Position numbers and translations under genes: made by a program. Shown piece by piece: positions 52,440-61,054 of a stretch of 64,000 nucleotides of DNA. The stretch is taken from NCBI RefSeq assembly GCF_000816845.1, contig NZ_CP006880.1:186001-250000 (forward strand), read 5' to 3'. How positions within the stretch are numbered: the first letter of the stretch is position 1; each line of letters opens with the position of its first letter. The notes beneath the pieces were generated by a model. It saw nothing but the letters and a program-made list of their open reading frames with translations, had not been told where the DNA came from and did not search any database. Source of the stretch: Rhizobium gallicum bv. gallicum R602sp (GTDB lineage: Bacteria; Pseudomonadota; Alphaproteobacteria; Rhizobiales; Rhizobiaceae).

Positions 52440-53661
52440 ACACATCGCCCTTGATCTGGTAGAGACGAATGCTGCTTTTGATCGCCTCATCGGTAAAGGT
52501 TGCCTGAATCGTGTAAAGGTTCAACTGGCTTTCGGCGCGCAGGTAGTAGTCGTATTCCGCGAGGTTGGTGCTGTCTTTCCCCCAAGCCTGACTGTAATCC
52601 GCCTTGCGAATGGCTCCGAATTCACCGGTCATCGCCCCCACGATCTTGCCGGTCAACTCATCCTGGAGCGCCCACGGGTCGGTACCGGCTCGTCGAACCG
52701 GTCTGCCCAGACATGGTCCCCGGTCCTGGCGTTGATGAGTTGCGCAACAATGCGCACCCTATCGCCTTCCTTGCGCACACGACCCTCGACGACATAGCCA
52801 ACTCCCAACTCCTTGCCGATCTGGCGGATGTCGCCTTCCTTGCCCTCATATGCAAACGACGAGGTTCGCGAGACCACTGCAATGTCAGAAAAACGCGAGA
52901 GGATGGCGATGACGTCGTTCGCCACTCCTTCTCCCAAATAACCTAGGCTCTTGTCGGCACTCAGATCCTTGAAGGGAAGAACGGCGACAGACGGGATCGT
53001 GCTGGAGACTGGAGGAGAGGACACTGCCCGCGGATAGTACAGCGACATCCAGATGGCCAGTACGGCCGCGATGCCTGCCGGGACGCCAAGTGCCCACCAC
53101 AGTCGGCTCATCCCACGCTTTCGCAGAATGCGTCGGCGGAACGGAGCGTCGATGCGCACGTGGTAGACGTCGATAGGCTCTTCGATATTCTTGACCTCCT
53201 GCCGCCCAGCGGAGTCAAAACGAAAAGCGAGCTTTTTCTCGACCTCCTTTGCCACCTTGCCTGAAATACAGATTCCGCCCGGAAGCGCGAGTTGCTCCAG
53301 CCTTGCCGCAACGTTCACGCCATCGCCATAGCGGGTCGTCGCCATCCACGATCACTTCGCCAATGTTGATGCCGATACGGACGTTGAACCTTTCCTCCTC
53401 AGCTACAGAAGCGTTGCGCTCTGCCATTCCGCGCTGGAGAGACACGGCGCATTCGACAGCGTCGACCACGCTGCCGAACTCCGCAAGGAGGCCGTCACCC
53501 ATGAGCTTGAAGACCCGCCCATGATGGCTCTTAATCTCGGGTTCAAAAAGCTCAGTGCGTCGCGCTCGAAGACGGTCAAAGGTGCCCGCTTCGTCCCGCT
53601 CCATAAGTGCGGAGTATCCGACTACGTCGGCGGCCAGGATTGCAGATAACCTGCGCTCCAT
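52440..53661 (-). pseudogene. Class III adenylate/guanylate cyclase with C-terminal effector region, two frameshifts and truncated
   Basis: From ATG 53661 the cyclase domain reads RRLSAILAADVVGYSALMERDE to NIGEVIVDGDD. At about 53340 the homology moves to another frame: RYGDGVNVAARLEQLALPGGICIS, a membrane segment, then SIAVLPF-like SVAVLPFKDLSADKSLGYLGEGVANDV. At about 52680 it moves again: WALQDELTGKIVGAM to AIKSSIRLYQ, where it ends about where TPR repeats should begin. Two frame changes and loss of the C-terminus make it non-functional. Confidence 0.82.
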
Positions 53662-53955
53662 GACTTGGCTCCAACATGAATTGTGCGGCAAACACTATAC
53701 ATGAGTTTGCCGCATGTTTCACGCGCGAGAAATAAGGGTGGCTTCCTTCGGCATGTTCTTTGGAAGCCGATTCCCGCCTCCTCAGTTCATCGACAATTTC
53801 CATAGCGGTGGTTTCATCCAGGCGTTTGAGTGGCAGAGTTTCAGCAATAACAGAAATTGGCAACGCTTGAGCATTCGTAAACGTCCCCTATTGTCATACC
53901 GTGGGGTCTTTTCGAAGCAGAGCGATGGGCCCTCGGCAGAGAGGGCCAAGCAGAC

Positions 53956-54243
53956 ATGAAGCACGTCCTCATCGCTCTCGCTGTCGTTCATAACTGGTAT
54001 TCCGGCCACCATGATCCGGTCACCGGCTACGAATGCTGCGACAACAAGGACTGCCGGACCATCAGCCCGCGCTATGTCGAGCCGCTGCCGGGCGGCAACT
54101 TCAACATCCGCACCGGGCCCAAGACAAGATACTTCATCCCCAAGAACCGGGTTTTGGAGAGCGAAGACAGCCAGTATCACATCTGCACGTCCGCCCCGCA
54201 TATGACGATCCGCTGCTTCTTCGCGCCACGCGGGCTCACTTGA
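53956..54243 (+). CDS. Small conserved rhizobial-type exported protein, signal peptide shortened
   Basis: A 95-residue protein with HNWYSGHHDPVTGYECCDNKDCRTI and a late CTSAP/CFF segment. These Cys-rich, HxWY-starting small proteins are common in rhizobia and are normally secreted after a typical signal peptide. Here the leader is only MKHVLIALAV before VHNWYS, too short for a normal signal peptide, as if the hydrophobic core and cleavage site had been deleted. It may no longer be exported. Function unknown. Confidence 0.65.
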   Translation: MKHVLIALAVVHNWYSGHHDPVTGYECCDNKDCRTISPRYVEPLPGGNFNIRTGPKTRYFIPKNRVLESEDSQYHICTSAPHMTIRCFFAPRGLT

Positions 54244-54280
54244 GAGGTGGGCTGAACCTCCGGCCGGACATTGCCGTACA

Positions 54281-54792
54281 TCACGCGACTGCCAGTTCGA
54301 TAGGCAAGCGTACGAGTTTGTCACTCGACAGCGGCCGCTGCAGCGCACGTGCCTCTTCCCATGGAGCCGTCAGCCAGGTTTCGATATCGTCAACGTTCAA
54401 GAGACTGACCGGCATGGCCTTCTCGTGTTCCGGCGCCACGATGCCATTCGGCTCGGTCGTCAGGAAGCCATAGAGATCAGCCCTGACCAAGCCTTCCTTG
54501 ATCTTGCGGACGCTCTGCCATTGCTGCACCCAAAATCCAGCTACGTCCTTGCCTTTCTTTCGTAGAGCGTCCGCTCGCTCGGTAGCTGTCTAAACAGCGC
54601 CTGTGACGAGCTCGGAAGGCCCCATCGCACGTTTGCCAGCTCACGGCCGGCAGGTGTGTTGCGGACGATCGGCGCCATTCTTTCGGGCCGTATCTCTTCG
54701 ATCGGCTGCAGATTGCCGGTGCTGTCGATGATCGCGCGTGTGATCGCGCGGATTGCCGCCTGGTTGCTCAGCATCCGGTAGAGATTGCACAC
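54281..54792 (-). pseudogene. SRAP (YedK-like) SOS response-associated peptidase with internal deletion
   Basis: GTG 54792 begins VCNLYRMLSNQAAIRA, placing the catalytic Cys at position 2, and homology runs to RWGLPSSSQALF. It then breaks. It resumes in a different frame as AGFWVQQWQSVRKIKEG, then LYGFLTTEPN, HEKAMPV and TAPWEEARALQRPL, the normal C-terminal half. About 80 central residues with the active-site Glu/His region are missing, so the protein, which normally crosslinks to abasic sites, is inactive. Confidence 0.82.
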
Positions 54793-54831
54793 ATTTCCTT
54801 CCCTCGGCCCCAATTAGCCACGTTTCGCCCG

Positions 54832-55017
54832 TCATGGTGCGGTGATCGACATCTGAGGAGCGATCGACAGGATCGCGTTATCCTCACCCGGTTCGTTCCC
54901 GAGATGCCAGAAAAATGAAAGAATGATGAACGCCACAACGAATAATATCGACATGATCGATAGCCAGGTCGGCCGAAGAGTGAAGCCACCAACGCTAGTA
55001 GGTTGAATGTGTGCCAT
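54832..55017 (-). CDS. Possible small membrane protein (61 aa)
   Basis: ATG 55017 opens a frame with a polar N-terminus and one strong membrane segment (about residues 19-38, WLSIMSILFVVAFIILSFFW), then a short tail. No family was recognised and the ribosome-binding site is weak, but the composition fits a real small membrane protein. Confidence 0.5.
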   Translation of the reverse strand: MAHIQPTSVGGFTLRPTWLSIMSILFVVAFIILSFFWHLGNEPGEDNAILSIAPQMSITAP

Positions 55018-55268
55018 GTCTGCCGCTTTGCCCGTCGCTTTGGGGAATCGCCGCTCTTTGTAACGTTAGGTCAGTGGGCACGGACAAAAAAGCTATCCCT
55101 TTTGGTTAACTCTTGGTCCCTTTAGTACGTCTTTTGAGTGGCCCTGCTGATTGCAGAGATCGAGTATCGCGAGTCGACGCTCGAGGGCAAATGGGTCATT
55201 CCTCGACTGACGCGTCCCGGACCAACTGCGAGACCGTCGGTCGGGTCCCCTTCAGAACGCGTTGATGG

Positions 55269-55586
55269 TTGACCGCACGATTTCCTCCCTTCACCTTCGC
55301 TCTTGGAATGGCAGCGGGAGATCTGATCGCCGAAACGGTCAGCTTCGACTACCTGACGACGGCAATCCTCTCCCTGGGCGGTATCGCGCTCATAGCCGCA
55401 GCCTACTACTTCCTGAGGATCGGCCCCATCCTGGCGTTCTGGCTCGCCTATATCTTCACCCGGCCGCTCGGGGCGTCGTTCGGCGACCTGATCTCGCAGC
55501 CTTCCGAATATGGCAGTCTGAGTTTCGGCACGATCTACACCAGCGTGATCGTTCTCGCCGCCATCATCCTGATCGTCATATATTGA
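55269..55586 (+). pseudogene. C-terminal half of a COG4705-type membrane protein
   Basis: The frame encodes FTFALGMAAGDLIAE, a central AYYFLRIGPILAFWLAYIFTRPLGASFGDL, and a final hydrophobic segment, matching the second half of COG4705 uncharacterised membrane proteins, normally about 250 residues. Nothing matching the first half lies upstream; the sequence before 55300 has no homologous reading. This is a truncated gene, though it could still yield a small membrane protein. Confidence 0.65.
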
Positions 55587-55650
55587 GGATGTCATAGGCT
55601 CCGGCCGAGAGGGGCGAAGGAGCTCATAGACCGCGCCAATAAATGCATCT

Positions 55651-55682
55651 GTGAATACCGGCGGGCGATTGCCGGTATTCAC
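55651..55682. repeat. Perfect 11-bp inverted repeat (GTGAATACCGG / CCGGTATTCAC) with 10-bp loop
   Basis: The arms at 55651-55661 and 55672-55682 are exact reverse complements. The position, 65 bp after the membrane-protein remnant and 136 bp before the PAP2 gene, suits a terminator or an operator. No T-run follows, which argues against a classical intrinsic terminator. Confidence 0.6.
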
Positions 55683-55817
55683 AGCCGGCTCTTCGGAAAT
55701 CTTCTCATCAGTTCCGATATTAAATCCCGTTCAGGCAATTGTCAGGCAAGAGGCAGACAAAGATGCATGGCGTTGTTCCATGTCGTCGAAGCCGGTTGAA
55801 AAACAGGAACTATAAAC

Positions 55818-56546
55818 ATGACCTATCAAGCCGTACCGTTCGGCCGCGCCAGCGCCAGCGGGACCTCCTTCCTCATGGCCTCGACCTGGCTGTTGCTGCT
55901 TTCGATTTTTCATGCGTTCCCGGCGATGGATATTGCCATCTCGTCGTTCTTCTTCAGCGGAGCGCTCTGCGGGGGAGGTGTGGGATGCGGCAGCTTTGCC
56001 TTCGGCCGCTATGAATCCATCAAATTGCTGCGCTGGGCTCTGTATGGTTTACCGTACATCGCGGCCGTCGCGATCGTGATCGGCGTCATCGCGGGAAGCC
56101 TGTCCAAATCGATTGCAGCGAAAATGCCGGTGCGGCGCCTGTGGCTCTCGCTCGCCACTTTGGGCCTCAGCACGGGATTGATCGTCAACCTGCTGCTGAA
56201 GAGCCATTCGGGGCGTCCCCGCCCGATTCAGACCAACTTTTTCGGCGGTCACATGGACTTTATGGCGGCCGGATCGTTTTTCGGTCAGTGTACGAGCAAC
56301 TGCTCCTTCGTGTCTGGTGAAGCGTCGGGAGCCGGCTGGTTGCTTTGCCTGATCATCCTTCTGCCGCCGAAGGCACGGCTCTGGTTCGGTCCGCCCGTTG
56401 CCATTGCTTCAGTCGCGACCGCAGTCCTGCGCGTGGTGGTCGGCGCCCACTATATCTCCGATGCCGTCCTCGGCTTTTTGATGCCGATCGTCGTCTTCTC
56501 CGGCCTGATCGCACTCGAACAGCGCTTTCTGACTTCCGCCAGATGA
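55818..56546 (+). CDS. PAP2-family membrane phosphatase (lipid phosphatase-like)
   Basis: A 242-residue integral membrane phosphatase. The three PAP2 motifs are visible: KSHSGRPRP (K-x6-RP), SFVSGEASGAG (compare PSGH, with Glu where His is usual) and RVVVGAHYISDAVLG (R-x5-H-xxx-D). Such enzymes remove phosphates from undecaprenyl pyrophosphate, lipid A (LpxE/LpxF in rhizobia) or phosphatidylglycerol phosphate. The SGE motif resembles that of lipid A phosphatases, but the substrate is not certain. It stands alone. Confidence 0.88.
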   Translation: MTYQAVPFGRASASGTSFLMASTWLLLLSIFHAFPAMDIAISSFFFSGALCGGGVGCGSFAFGRYESIKLLRWALYGLPYIAAVAIVIGVIAGSLSKSIAAKMPVRRLWLSLATLGLSTGLIVNLLLKSHSGRPRPIQTNFFGGHMDFMAAGSFFGQCTSNCSFVSGEASGAGWLLCLIILLPPKARLWFGPPVAIASVATAVLRVVVGAHYISDAVLGFLMPIVVFSGLIALEQRFLTSAR

Positions 56547-56811
56547 CCGGCGAAACTCATCGGCGTTTCCGTGTCGACGAAGTGGCGGGCGCTGCAGAGC
56601 CTCGCGAAAGGCCTGGTGACGACGTGGAATTAGAGCATTTGCATGCGGGCTTAACTCGTCTCTCAAATCAGCCCGGTTGTCGGTTGCCCGCAGGGGAAGT
56701 TCGGCGCCGCCTAGCTCGGTTCGCTCCATAAGCAACAGTCGACGGGGCCGTTTAGAGAAGTCTATTGTATTTAGTCATTTGACCATTCGGGTGACTGGTG
56801 CCGCTCGTTCG

Positions 56812-57040
56812 ACTCCTTTCAAGGCGACGGAATTCTTTTCGTGGCAGCCCCGCTGATGGTCAGGGGCTGGCGTTAGCGATTGCGTTTAGGTCTTCGGTTT
56901 CCGTCCGGCCATCATCGGTTCGCTGGTGTCGCTGGCTTCGGCAGGCCTTGGCATCGGCTTTGCGCCGGAGTGGACCGGAGGCCTGCCGAACCGGGCTTCG
57001 AGCTGAAGCCGGTCAGAGGCATCGATTTCCGGGTTGGGCT
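56812..57040 (+). pseudogene. Remnant of a LysR-family regulator C-terminal domain
   Basis: Fragments in two or three frames fit a LysR substrate-binding domain in order: GDGILFVAAPLMV, then AIIGSLVSLASAGLGIGFAPEW, then GFELKPVRGIDFRVGLGVA after a frame change at about 56990. No N-terminal helix-turn-helix is present. The last part runs without a stop into the methylase remnant. Confidence 0.6.
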
Positions 57041-57392
57041 CGGCGTTGCCCCTGACGTGCTGGAGCCGGATTACGTCCTGCAGTATATGTCCGGCCGTTC
57101 GGCAAACCTCGTTCAGAATGCCGCTGGAGTGACTTGTACGAACAGCGTGCACGCGGCGCGGCTGCGCGATAAGCGTCTCGCGTCCAAGCTTTTGCCCCTG
57201 TGGTCCACACCGTTTGTCCGCTTGAGCTGCGAAATCGAGGGGCATGCGCTTGGCGGCGGAATGCTGAAGCTTGAGCCTCGAGAGGCGGGCAATATCGTCT
57301 TCCCAGCACAATCCCTTCTCGAAAAGGGCTCCAATGAGTTGCTGGAGGAGGCGATCGTGACAATGCAAAAATGGAGGCATTATGCCGGCTGA
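57041..57392 (+). pseudogene. C-terminal tail of an N-6 adenine DNA methyltransferase
   Basis: The frame reads LEPDYVLQYMSGRSANLVQNAAGVTCTNSVHAARLRD, then STPFVRLSCEIEGHALGGGMLKLEPREAGNIVFP, the typical C-terminal target-recognition end of Eco57I-like/type II N-6 methylases. The catalytic NPPY half is absent, and the LysR remnant is fused directly before it. It lies 15 bp before the restriction-endonuclease-like gene, as in a normal restriction-modification pair. Confidence 0.72.
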
Positions 57393-57407
57393 GACGGACG
57401 GCAACCT

Positions 57408-58303
57408 ATGCCAATGGACGACTCAAGCCGAGGCGTTGAAAGCTTTGGGGAATTTCTCGGCAAAACCCAAAGTGCAAGTCACATCAAGCCTCTTCACTGG
57501 TATGTGTCTTGCCGCCTTGTCATCGAAGGCGGCTTCGATCCTGATGACATTACGCCTCGCCCGCCGTTTCGGGTCGTGCGACGGTCCGGTCGTGCCCCAA
57601 TCTTGCATTATGATCCCTCTCTCGCCGGCGGCGGAGAACGCACCGTTCTCGGCGGCCTGAAAACAAAGAACGTAGACGTGGTCGTGACGCGTGACGGCAT
57701 CGGTCCTGTGATGGCAATCTCCTGCAAAGGAGTCACCGGGGCGTTCCGTAATCTGACCAACCGGATGGAAGAAACCATCGGCGAATGCACGAACCTTCAC
57801 ATCACCTATCCAGCCCTTGTCCTTGGTTATCTGGTTCTGCTCCGTGGCAACCGGCAAAGCGAAGAGGCTTTGGAAGAAGCTGCGGAAATTGTTGCTGCGT
57901 CGAACGATCCTCAACCAGCCGGCAAGGTACTGGCTGCCAACGATATCGCGATTGCGATAGGCGGAGAGCCGGTCGCAGGCATCGTCCGCTTTCACAACGC
58001 GTTGCGAGAATTGGTCGGGCGCCGAGGCATTCGGGATGATGTCAGTCGCTACGAGGCAATAGGGTTCGGGCTCGTAGAGATGGATGGTCCTTCAAAAACG
58101 GGCTGTTCGAAGCTTTTCCGGATAAAGAGAGCCCGCTATTGCTAGCCGGTTTTTTCAAAACCCTTTATCTGCGATACGACGAGCGTTTCGTCACCAGTGC
58201 TCCTGACCTTGGTCGAGTGACCAGGCGTTTTGAATGGGATTCTGCTTCACCGGCATTCGCCGATGTTCAGCTTTCGGAATACGATGCAAGGGTCTCCGGC
58301 TAA
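57408..58303 (+). pseudogene. Restriction-endonuclease-like gene (type II R-M partner), frameshifted
   Basis: The frame from ATG 57408 begins FGEFLGKTQSASHIKPLHWYVSCRLVIEGGFDPDDI. The VDVVVTRDGIGPVMAISCKG segment looks like a PD-(D/E)xK nuclease core, with ECTNLHITYPALVLGYLVLL following. At 58092-58098, a run of five A, the frame fails and stops at 58143. In the neighbouring frame the protein continues as GLFEAFPDKESPLLLAGFFK to YDERFVTSAPDLGRVTRRFE and stops naturally at 58301-58303. The original product was about 298 residues. With the methylase destroyed, loss of an active nuclease is expected. Confidence 0.72.
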
Positions 58304-58404
58304 AACAAGCCGGGCCGAGGGTGCTACTATTGCTCTCGCCTAAGATGAACGTCTACTTAAGAAACCGCATGACAGCTCCGTTCCTCGACTGCCTTGAGAA
58401 CGTA

Positions 58405-59271
58405 TTATCTTGCCAGCCAATCGGCGAACAGTTTGGCCAGTCTCCGCTGGCTTCCCGTCTTCGGATAGGCGAGGTAATGACCGATGTAGCGATTGTCCCG
58501 GCTCACGCCGGTCAAAGCCCGTACGAGCCTCCCGGACTCCAGATCGGGCTGCGCCAGAACATTCGATTCAAGCGCAATGCCCAGCCCGTTCGCAGCCGCG
58601 TCCAGTGCCATGAAGCTTCGATCGAAACTCATTGTCGGCACGGGAGGACTCCCGAGATCGTTTATTTCAAACCAGTCGATCCATTGAATTCGCTTCAAGT
58701 CGCTGCGGATAAGCGGATACTTCAGAATATCCCGGGGAGACGTCATGGAAGAGGCGATGGCCGGAGAGCAGAGCGGCGAAACGATTTCTTCCGCCAACGG
58801 GATGACGATCAGATCCTCACGGTTCTGCGGCTCGCCATAGATTATATCCACGTCGAAAAGACCGTCCGTGAAGCGTGCATAAGTGGTGCTGGACGCGACC
58901 CGCACCTCCACCTCAGGATTTTCCTTCAGGAACGCAGGCAGACGCGGCGAGAGAACCTTTGCCGCGTAGCTGGGGGCGCAGTGAACGCGCAGCAAGTGGG
59001 CTTTGTTCGATGAAATCATCTCAACACCCCGTCGCAGTTCCTCGAACGCGTTGGATGCGTGGTTGAGAAGCGTTTGACCCGCGAGCGTCAAGGTAACGTT
59101 CCGCGTGTTTCGCTCGAACAGGGCTGTCCCCAGATCACGCTCCAGCTTGGAGATCGCGTGACTTATCGCACTTGGGGAGAGGTTGAGCTCTTCCGCTGCG
59201 GCCCGGAAAGAGCCGAGACGGGCAGCCGATTCGAATATCCGCATCGCAGAGAGCGAGGTGAGGTGCAGCAT
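58405..59271 (-). CDS. LysR-family (GcvA-like) transcriptional regulator
   Basis: A 288-residue regulator with the LysR helix-turn-helix (LTSLSAMRIFESAARLGSFRAAAEELNLSPSAISHAISKLE) and a GcvA-like effector domain (LLRVHCAPSYAAKVLSPRLPAF, then GLGIALESNVLAQPDLESGRLV). It is divergent from the SDR-transketolase-TRAP operon, which it probably controls. Confidence 0.93.
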   Translation of the reverse strand: MLHLTSLSAMRIFESAARLGSFRAAAEELNLSPSAISHAISKLERDLGTALFERNTRNVTLTLAGQTLLNHASNAFEELRRGVEMISSNKAHLLRVHCAPSYAAKVLSPRLPAFLKENPEVEVRVASSTTYARFTDGLFDVDIIYGEPQNREDLIVIPLAEEIVSPLCSPAIASSMTSPRDILKYPLIRSDLKRIQWIDWFEINDLGSPPVPTMSFDRSFMALDAAANGLGIALESNVLAQPDLESGRLVRALTGVSRDNRYIGHYLAYPKTGSQRRLAKLFADWLAR

Positions 59272-59279
59272 CGGATTAG

Positions 59280-59292
59280 TGAAACAGATTCA
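59280..59292. promoter_or_regulatory. Candidate LysR operator TGAAACAGATTCA
   Basis: The dyad TGAA-N5-TTCA lies directly upstream of the LysR start codon and 120 bp before the divergent SDR start, the usual place for an autoregulatory LysR site. It was identified by eye only. Confidence 0.4.
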
Positions 59293-59412
59293 TCTACCGG
59301 TGTAAACTTCGCGTTTGTCGCCTTGGCGGTCTTCGGTCACAAATTCGCCCAGGGATGTCTCGTCCCTTTACCGAAATTGCCAGATGCCGGGAGAGCATCG
59401 GGAGGAGATTTA

Positions 59413-60174
59413 ATGCTACTGCAGGGAAAAACCGCGGTCATATCGGGCGCGGCGAGCAAGCGCGGAATTGGCCGCTCCACGGCCGAACTATTCGCTCAGC
59501 ACGGTGCCAGGGTGGCGATCCTGGATATCGATGCGCAGGCTGCCGACGAGGCTGCCGCCGAGTTGCCGACCTCCGGCCAGGTTCGCCACATCGGGCTTGG
59601 CTGCGACGTGTCCGACCGGGCTTCCTGCCAGGCTGCCGCAGACGCCGTCGTCGCCGCGTTCGGCTCCGTAGGTGTTCTGATTAACAATGCTGGCATCACC
59701 CAGCCCGTGAGGACGCTCGAAATCACCGAGTCCGACTGGCATCGCATCGTCGATGTCAACATGACCGGCGTTCTCTTTCTCAGCCAGGCCTTCATTCCGA
59801 ACATGCGCGAAAACGGCGGCGGGTCGATCGCCTGCATGTCGTCCGTGTCGGCGCAGCGCGGCGGCGGGATTTTCGGCGGACCGCATTACTCGGCGGCGAA
59901 GGCGGGTGTGCTCGGGCTCGCCAAGGCCATGGCGCGCGAGTTCGGTCCGGCCGGCATCCGGGTCAATTCCGTGACGCCGGGCCTGATCCAGACCGACATC
60001 ACCGCGGGCAAGCTCGGCGACGATGCGCGCGCAGAGATCATCAGGGGGATTCCCCTCAGCCGTCTCGGCGAGGCGCGTGATGTGGCGAATATCTATCTGT
60101 TCCTTGCATCCGATCTCTCCGCCTATGTCACCGGCGCCGTCATCGACGTCAATGGCGGCATGCTGATCCACTGA
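59413..60174 (+). CDS. Short-chain dehydrogenase/reductase (SDR)
   Basis: A 253-residue classical SDR with the cofactor motif SGAASKRGIGRSTAELF, NNAG, the catalytic Ser in CMSSVSAQRGG and HYSAAKAG as YxxxK, ending in the typical AVIDVNGGMLIH. ATG 59413 follows GGAGGAGATTTA, a strong ribosome-binding site. It is the first gene of the sugar or polyol-type operon and probably oxidises the imported alcohol or sugar before the transketolase step. Confidence 0.93.
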   Translation: MLLQGKTAVISGAASKRGIGRSTAELFAQHGARVAILDIDAQAADEAAAELPTSGQVRHIGLGCDVSDRASCQAAADAVVAAFGSVGVLINNAGITQPVRTLEITESDWHRIVDVNMTGVLFLSQAFIPNMRENGGGSIACMSSVSAQRGGGIFGGPHYSAAKAGVLGLAKAMAREFGPAGIRVNSVTPGLIQTDITAGKLGDDARAEIIRGIPLSRLGEARDVANIYLFLASDLSAYVTGAVIDVNGGMLIH

Positions 60175-60214
60175 CCGGTTTCAGCCCGGCAAAACTAGGG
60201 GAGATCTCTCGTCA

Positions 60215-61054
60215 ATGGCTCAGATCGGTCACAATGTCAGTCTTTCCGAGCGCGCCCGGCGCATACGCCGCCACGCGCTGCGGATGGGCGAGGTGCAGGG
60301 CCAGGGCTATATCGCCCAGGCGCTCGGAATTGCCGACGTCCTTGCGGTTTCTTATTTCCATGCGACCCATTACCGATCGGAGGACCCGGAATGGGAAGGG
60401 CGCGACCGCTTCCTTCTGTCGATCGGGCATTATGCAATCGCGCTCTACGCCGCCTTGATCGAGGCCAAGATCATTCCCGAGGATGAACTTGAGACCTATG
60501 GGGCCGACGACAGCCGGCTGCCGATGTCCGGCATGGCAGCATACACGCCGGGCATGGAGATAACCGGCGGATCGCTCGGTCACGGGCTCGGCATCGCGGT
60601 TGGAATGTCGCTCGCGCTGAAGCGCAAGAAATCCACCTCGTTCGTCTACAACCTTTTCTCCGACGGAGAACTGGACGAGGGATCGACCTGGGAGGCCGCA
60701 ATGTCGGCCGGCTCCTCCAAGCTGGACAATCTGATCGGTATCGTCGACGTCAACCAGATGCAGGCGGACGGCCCCTCCATGGCCGTCTTGAACTTCGAGC
60801 CGCTGGGCGCGAAATTCGAAGCTTTCGGCTGGTTTGTCCAACGCGTCGACGGAAACGACATCGACGCGCTGGTCGCCGCCTTCGATGCGGCGCGCCACCA
60901 CAAGGGCGAACAGCCGCGCATCATCATATGCGACACCAAGATGGCCAAGGGCGTGCCTTTCCTGGAGGCGCGTGAGCGCAACCATTTCCTGCGGGTCGAG
61001 CCGCATGAATGGGCCGAAGCGATCAGGATCGTCGATGCGGGAGTGGTGACATGA
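60215..61054 (+). CDS. Transketolase, N-terminal (TPP-binding) subunit
   Basis: A 279-residue protein equal to the N-terminal third of transketolase. TPP-site landmarks are SIGHYAIALYAALIE, GGSLGHGLGIAVGMSLALK, SDGELDEGSTWEAAMSA (the GDG-type motif with Ser for the first Gly) and VDVNQMQADG. It acts as a heteromer with the C-terminal subunit, whose start overlaps its stop by 4 bp. Split transketolases occur in catabolic operons for unusual sugars. Confidence 0.92.
   Translation: MAQIGHNVSLSERARRIRRHALRMGEVQGQGYIAQALGIADVLAVSYFHATHYRSEDPEWEGRDRFLLSIGHYAIALYAALIEAKIIPEDELETYGADDSRLPMSGMAAYTPGMEITGGSLGHGLGIAVGMSLALKRKKSTSFVYNLFSDGELDEGSTWEAAMSAGSSKLDNLIGIVDVNQMQADGPSMAVLNFEPLGAKFEAFGWFVQRVDGNDIDALVAAFDAARHHKGEQPRIIICDTKMAKGVPFLEARERNHFLRVEPHEWAEAIRIVDAGVVT

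Noticed and set aside
53714..53959. 81-codon ORF between the cyclase pseudogene and the small exported protein
   Set aside because: No ribosome-binding site, no motif, and composition suggests random open frame.
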